10,114 nt of DNA. Origin: Acidobacteriota bacterium (lineage in GTDB: Bacteria > Acidobacteriota > Aminicenantia > UBA2199). The stretch lies in the NCBI GenBank assembly GCA_021817755.1, contig JAKAGC010000089.1:1-10114 (forward strand), written 5' to 3'. How positions within the stretch are numbered: the stretch's first letter is position 1; each line of letters begins with the position of its first letter. Shown here piece by piece: positions 6,729 to 10,114 of the stretch. The notes beneath the pieces are model-generated. The model was not told where the DNA came from and searched no databases. It saw only the letters and a list, made by a program, of their open reading frames with translations. A program made the position numbers and the translations under genes.

Positions 6729-7526
6729 TTACCTTGAAAAGAATAATTGATCTTTTGGTTTAATTTCTATAGACTGAAGCTCTGAACCGGTTAATTCATT
6801 TCTTATTAGATTGGTATCAATTTCTGATGGATCCGAAGCAATAAAATAACGTTGGGGGGTGAGTGAATAATTATTTTTTACATAATTTACGGTTTTGATA
6901 ATTTCATTAACTAAACCGATCTCTTTATCGAAGCGAAATTTACGGATATAATAGGGGATATTGCGATTTATGAAAACCATTATGGCGAGGGATTTATCTA
7001 TTTCAATAAAGAAATCGGGGGCCTCTTTTTTTATTTTAGCTAATTGATTGATGATCTCAAGAGTCGAATTTCCCATATAAATCAATGGAATATTGTTTTC
7101 TTCGAAGAGGGTTTCCAGTTTTTCCCTGATTTCTTTTTTAAAAAGAACAGAAATGACACGTTTTTTTGTAAGACAGAAAAAATCGTGAACATAATCATCC
7201 AGGTTTTCTGGAAAGATTTTTTTCACTCTCCATTCGACCACTTCTTTTCTCATAGAAGGTTGCCATGGTAGTTTCTCAAATTCGAAAATATTGAAAATGA
7301 ATTGCGAGGAATTGAGTAGAATACCGGTATCCAGTGCAACCATTTCTCTGGCAATTTCTTTGAACTGATGGGAGGAGATATCAAATAATGTGAGATTGGT
7401 TAGCGATTTACTTTTTCTGAAGGAATTTTCATTTCCCGAAAGATTGTAGATATCAACTCCGCTTTCTCCCCAATACAGGTACTGGGACGGCTTTTTGTAG
7501 TGGATGAAAAAATTTTCTAGTACCAT
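6729..7526 (-). CDS. PilM/GspL-like cytoplasmic actin-fold protein, short and degenerate
   Basis: The protein has 265 residues with no signal peptide or membrane helix, so it is cytoplasmic. It sits where PilM (or the cytoplasmic part of GspL) is expected, between gspE and the pilN-like gene. The pattern of strands, the WRVKKIFP segment (99-106) and FFIEIDKSLAIMVF (172-185) followed by IRKFRFD (194-200) recall the second half of the PilM actin-like fold. The glycine-rich phosphate motifs normally seen (GIDIG-like and DIGxxxT-like) are not preserved, and the protein is about 80-90 residues shorter than typical PilM. It may not bind ATP. It overlaps gspE by 10 nt. Assignment relies heavily on context. 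Confidence 0.62.
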   Translation of the reverse strand: MVLENFFIHYKKPSQYLYWGESGVDIYNLSGNENSFRKSKSLTNLTLFDISSHQFKEIAREMVALDTGILLNSSQFIFNIFEFEKLPWQPSMRKEVVEWRVKKIFPENLDDYVHDFFCLTKKRVISVLFKKEIREKLETLFEENNIPLIYMGNSTLEIINQLAKIKKEAPDFFIEIDKSLAIMVFINRNIPYYIRKFRFDKEIGLVNEIIKTVNYVKNNYSLTPQRYFIASDPSEIDTNLIRNELTGSELQSIEIKPKDQLFFSR

Positions 7527-9052
7527 TCTTTTATTGTCACCCTGTTTAATTCTTCAAATGAAGTTTGTCCAGTTAAGACTTTTTCCAAACCATTTTTCCT
7601 CAAAGGAATCATTCCTTGTTGAATTGCGAGTTTTTTTATTTCGGATAATGGTTTTTTATCCAGAATCATCTCTTTTATTTCATCGGTTAACTCGAGTATT
7701 TCACCTATGACGGTACGTCCTGAGAAACCGATATCCGAACACTCGGGGCATCCAACAGCTTTAAATATGGGTACATTAACGGTTTCTTTTTTGACGCGGT
7801 TTTCCTGGAGATATTTATCATTTGGAGTAAAAGTTTGTTTGCAAATAGGGCAGAGACATCTTACAAGTCGTTGGGCTACTACGCAGTTTAGTGCGGAAAT
7901 AAAGCTGTAAGTATCGATTCCCATATGAATAAATCGGCCTAATACATCAAAAACGTTATTAGCGTGAACAGTGGTAAATACCAAATGGCCTGTAAGAGCA
8001 GATTGAATTGCAATTTGTGCAGTTTCAGGGTCACGGATTTCACCGACCATAACTTTATCTGGGTCATGTCTTAAAATGGATCGTAAACCTCGAGCAAAGG
8101 TTAAACCTTTTTTTTCATTGACGGGAATTTGAGTAATATCATCGATCTGGTATTCGACGGGGTCTTCAATGGTAATAATTTTATCTTCAGGACTTTTAAT
8201 TTCATTTAAAGCAGCATAAAGAGTTGTAGTTTTACCACTTCCCGTGGGACCGGTTACAAGGAACATTCCATAAGGTTGACGAATATAATAATTCAGATTT
8301 TCGATAAGATACCGAGAAAATCCGAGTTGTTCCAATCGAAGTTCACCGATGTTTTCAGTGATCATTTCTCTGTCAAGAATACGAATAACTGCATTTTCTC
8401 CATAGATTGCAGGCATAATTGATACACGGAAATCAATGGTCTTATTCTTGAATTTTATCCTGAAACGTCCATCTTGAGGAACTCGACGTTCTGCAATATC
8501 CAGTTCTGATACGACTTTTAATCGGGTTATGAGAGGGGAATGGAAAAGATGGTCCAGCGGTTCCATTACCTGAGTTAGGATACCATCTATCCTGAATTTG
8601 ATTTTTACCGAATTCCCCTGGGCTTCTATATGAATGTCAGATGCCCGTTTACTTACTGCGGTGAAAATGATATTATTTAGCAGTTTAATAACGGAATCAT
8701 CTTCTTCGGTAATTTTTTCGATAGTAAGAGATTCTTCTTCATCCTCTTCGATGCTTTTCTTTAAAAAGAAACTTTCAGTTTTATCTGTTAATACTTTTGT
8801 AAAGGTATCACTTCGCTTGAGAACCTTTTCAATGTCTTCGCGTTGAGCTCTGAACGGCTCTACCCGTTTTCGGATAAAGTTTTCGACAATCGTAATTTTA
8901 TCTAGATTATCGGGATCGAACATGGCCACTTCGATGACATGATCTGTTTCACTCAAGGGAAAGAAGAGATTCTTAATCATAAATTCCGCGGGGAATTTTT
9001 TGAGTAAATCATAATTAATTTTAACTGTAGTTAGATCGATTTCTTTTATCAT
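7517..9052 (-). CDS. gspE: Type II secretion/type IV pilus assembly ATPase GspE
   Basis: This is the cytoplasmic hexameric ATPase that powers pseudopilus or pilus assembly, at 511 residues. It has an N-terminal T2SSE_N-type domain (about 12-80), an acidic linker (EEDEEES, 102-108), an N2/PAS-like region with ASDIHIE (137-143) and a RecA-like core. The core has Walker A GPTGSGKTT (268-276), Asp box IITIEDPVE (292-300), Walker B VMVGEIRD (334-341) and His box TGHLVFTTVHAN (354-365). Two CxxC pairs (401/404 and 435/438) form the zinc-binding element typical of GspE and PilB. All catalytic motifs are intact. The start overlaps the gspF stop as ATGA, implying coupled translation, with no strong Shine-Dalgarno. 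PilB or MshE would be alternative names. Length and the single N-terminal domain favour GspE. Confidence 0.95.
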   Translation of the reverse strand: MIKEIDLTTVKINYDLLKKFPAEFMIKNLFFPLSETDHVIEVAMFDPDNLDKITIVENFIRKRVEPFRAQREDIEKVLKRSDTFTKVLTDKTESFFLKKSIEEDEEESLTIEKITEEDDSVIKLLNNIIFTAVSKRASDIHIEAQGNSVKIKFRIDGILTQVMEPLDHLFHSPLITRLKVVSELDIAERRVPQDGRFRIKFKNKTIDFRVSIMPAIYGENAVIRILDREMITENIGELRLEQLGFSRYLIENLNYYIRQPYGMFLVTGPTGSGKTTTLYAALNEIKSPEDKIITIEDPVEYQIDDITQIPVNEKKGLTFARGLRSILRHDPDKVMVGEIRDPETAQIAIQSALTGHLVFTTVHANNVFDVLGRFIHMGIDTYSFISALNCVVAQRLVRCLCPICKQTFTPNDKYLQENRVKKETVNVPIFKAVGCPECSDIGFSGRTVIGEILELTDEIKEMILDKKPLSEIKKLAIQQGMIPLRKNGLEKVLTGQTSFEELNRVTIKEWY

Positions 9053-10114
9053 TGTACGATATCCACTGTACTAAAAATCGGAAGATATACCGATACCAGC
9101 ATAAATGCGATTACGATTCCCATACAGACAATGAGTATGGGCTCTATCATTGAAATCAAAGAACTGACTTTTGCATCGATAGAGTTTTCAAAAGAATCGG
9201 CATTTTCATTCAGTACATCGACAAGATTCCCGGAGGATTCACCAACACGAATAACTTCGACAAGTACTCCCGGCATAAAGTCGATTTCTTCCAATACATC
9301 CGAGAGTAATTTTCCTTCGCGTATTTTTTCCGGGATATCTTTGATTTTATAGACGAAGTATTTATTTGAAAAAGTTCCGACTGCAATACTCACTGCTTCC
9401 GGAACAGGAATACCGCCGGAAACGAGTATGGCTAATGTGCGTGAGAATACGGTAATCGAATTCTCCAGAATTATTTTACCAATAAAGGGAATTTTTAATT
9501 TTAACCGGTCAAAAATAATGATATTGGGTTTCATTCGCTCGAGAAATTTTAATCCAAAATAAATTCCCAAGATCAGTGCTACAATAATTGTTAAGTTTCG
9601 CTTCATGAATTCCCCAACAGAGATAAAAAACAATGTCATTTGTGGGAGTTCAGCATCGAAATCTTTATAGAAAGATGCGAATTTTGGGATCGCATAGATA
9701 AGTATAAGCATTACCATTGCAACCATTACGACAAAAAGGATAACCGGGTAAGAAAGACTGCTTACGACTTTACGGCGAAGATTAGAAACCTTTTCAAGAT
9801 ATGCATTAAATCGTTCAAGTATGACTTCGAGATTTCCACTTCGTTCTCCTGCCAGTAAAGAAGCACAATATATCTTTTGAAAGGGAATCTGATTAGAGGA
9901 GAATGCATCGGAAATCTGGATCCCATTTTTAATATCTGCATCGGTTTTTATCAATACTTCTTTCAATGTTCCGCTTTCCAGATTCTTAAGCACAATTTCA
10001 AGTCCTTTTACGAAGGAAACCCCTGCTTTTAACATCGTAATCATCTTCTGGTTGAAAAGGAGGAAATCGAAATAGCTAATTTTGCGAGAAATCAACCGAA
10101 AGCTTGAAAGATCG
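9049..10114 (-). CDS. gspF: Inner-membrane platform protein GspF/PilC family (5' end outside window)
   Basis: This is the polytopic platform that couples the GspE ATPase to pilin assembly. Two copies of the T2SSF domain are visible. Numbering from the TTG at 10095, they lie at about 10-133 and 210-338, each with the conserved turn, GERSGNL (83-89) and GESSGNL (285-291). Three membrane segments are seen near 115-137, 168-185 and 318-339. The frame stays open from 10095 to the window edge, and alignment in memory to E. coli GspF puts the first visible residues near position 60. The TTG is therefore probably not the start, and about 60 N-terminal residues lie to the right. It overlaps gspE by 4 nt. 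The operon promoter lies outside the window. Confidence 0.93.
   Translation of the reverse strand, partial: DLSSFRLISRKISYFDFLLFNQKMITMLKAGVSFVKGLEIVLKNLESGTLKEVLIKTDADIKNGIQISDAFSSNQIPFQKIYCASLLAGERSGNLEVILERFNAYLEKVSNLRRKVVSSLSYPVILFVVMVAMVMLILIYAIPKFASFYKDFDAELPQMTLFFISVGEFMKRNLTIIVALILGIYFGLKFLERMKPNIIIFDRLKLKIPFIGKIILENSITVFSRTLAILVSGGIPVPEAVSIAVGTFSNKYFVYKIKDIPEKIREGKLLSDVLEEIDFMPGVLVEVIRVGESSGNLVDVLNENADSFENSIDAKVSSLISMIEPILIVCMGIVIAFMLVSVYLPIFSTVDIVQ

Noticed and set aside
10093..10095. TTG as the start codon of gspF
   Set aside because: The frame stays open upstream to the window edge and the family normally has about 60 more N-terminal residues, so the gene is treated as truncated by the window.

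Overview
The window looks like a piece of chromosome from a diderm (Gram-negative-type) bacterium with an A+T-rich genome. It carries most of an envelope-spanning secretion or pilus machine, a tRNA wobble-base methyltransferase and a large exported-looking hydrolase. I see no phage, IS, integron, CRISPR, rRNA or tRNA signatures. The phylum cannot be fixed from the sequence. A secretin with N-terminal TPRs and a C-terminal cohesin-like domain, next to PilM/N/O-like genes, is an arrangement I associate with Acidobacteriota, Nitrospirota and some candidate phyla, but this is only a hint.

Layout. Bases 1-211 are a divergent, very A+T-rich intergenic region. A leftward gene starts at the extreme left edge (ATG at 4-2, strong Shine-Dalgarno). 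A good sigma70-type promoter (143-171) points right towards the first full gene. Rightward (+): a 755-residue alpha/beta hydrolase (212-2479) overlaps trmL (2460-2972) by 20 nt, so the two are probably one transcription unit. Leftward (-): a tightly packed seven-gene operon runs from the right edge to 2976. Its order of transcription is gspF (cut by the edge), gspE, pilM-like, pilN-like, pilO-like, pilP/gspC-like, gspD. The genes overlap by 4-11 nt or are separated by 1-6 nt. The two transcription units converge with only 3 nt between the trmL and gspD stop codons.

How the genes work together. GspE (cytoplasmic ATPase) and GspF (inner-membrane platform) drive assembly of a pseudopilus or pilus. 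The PilM/N/O/P-like proteins form the alignment complex, linking the motor through the periplasm to the outer-membrane secretin GspD. The motor and secretin have type II secretion character, while the alignment genes have the order and sizes of the type IV pilus pilM-N-O-P-Q cluster. This is therefore a hybrid or minimal T2SS/T4P-like system. No pilin, pseudopilin or prepilin peptidase gene lies in the window. They may lie to the right or elsewhere.

Main points of interest: the secretin's unusual architecture (lipobox, TPRs, short N-domain set, cohesin-like tail), the shortened, motif-degenerate PilM-like protein, a likely TTG start for the pilP/gspC-like gene, a perfect 11-bp inverted repeat inside trmL, a poly-A tract filling the spacer of the left-edge promoter, and an Asn-rich insertion next to the nucleophile elbow of the hydrolase.
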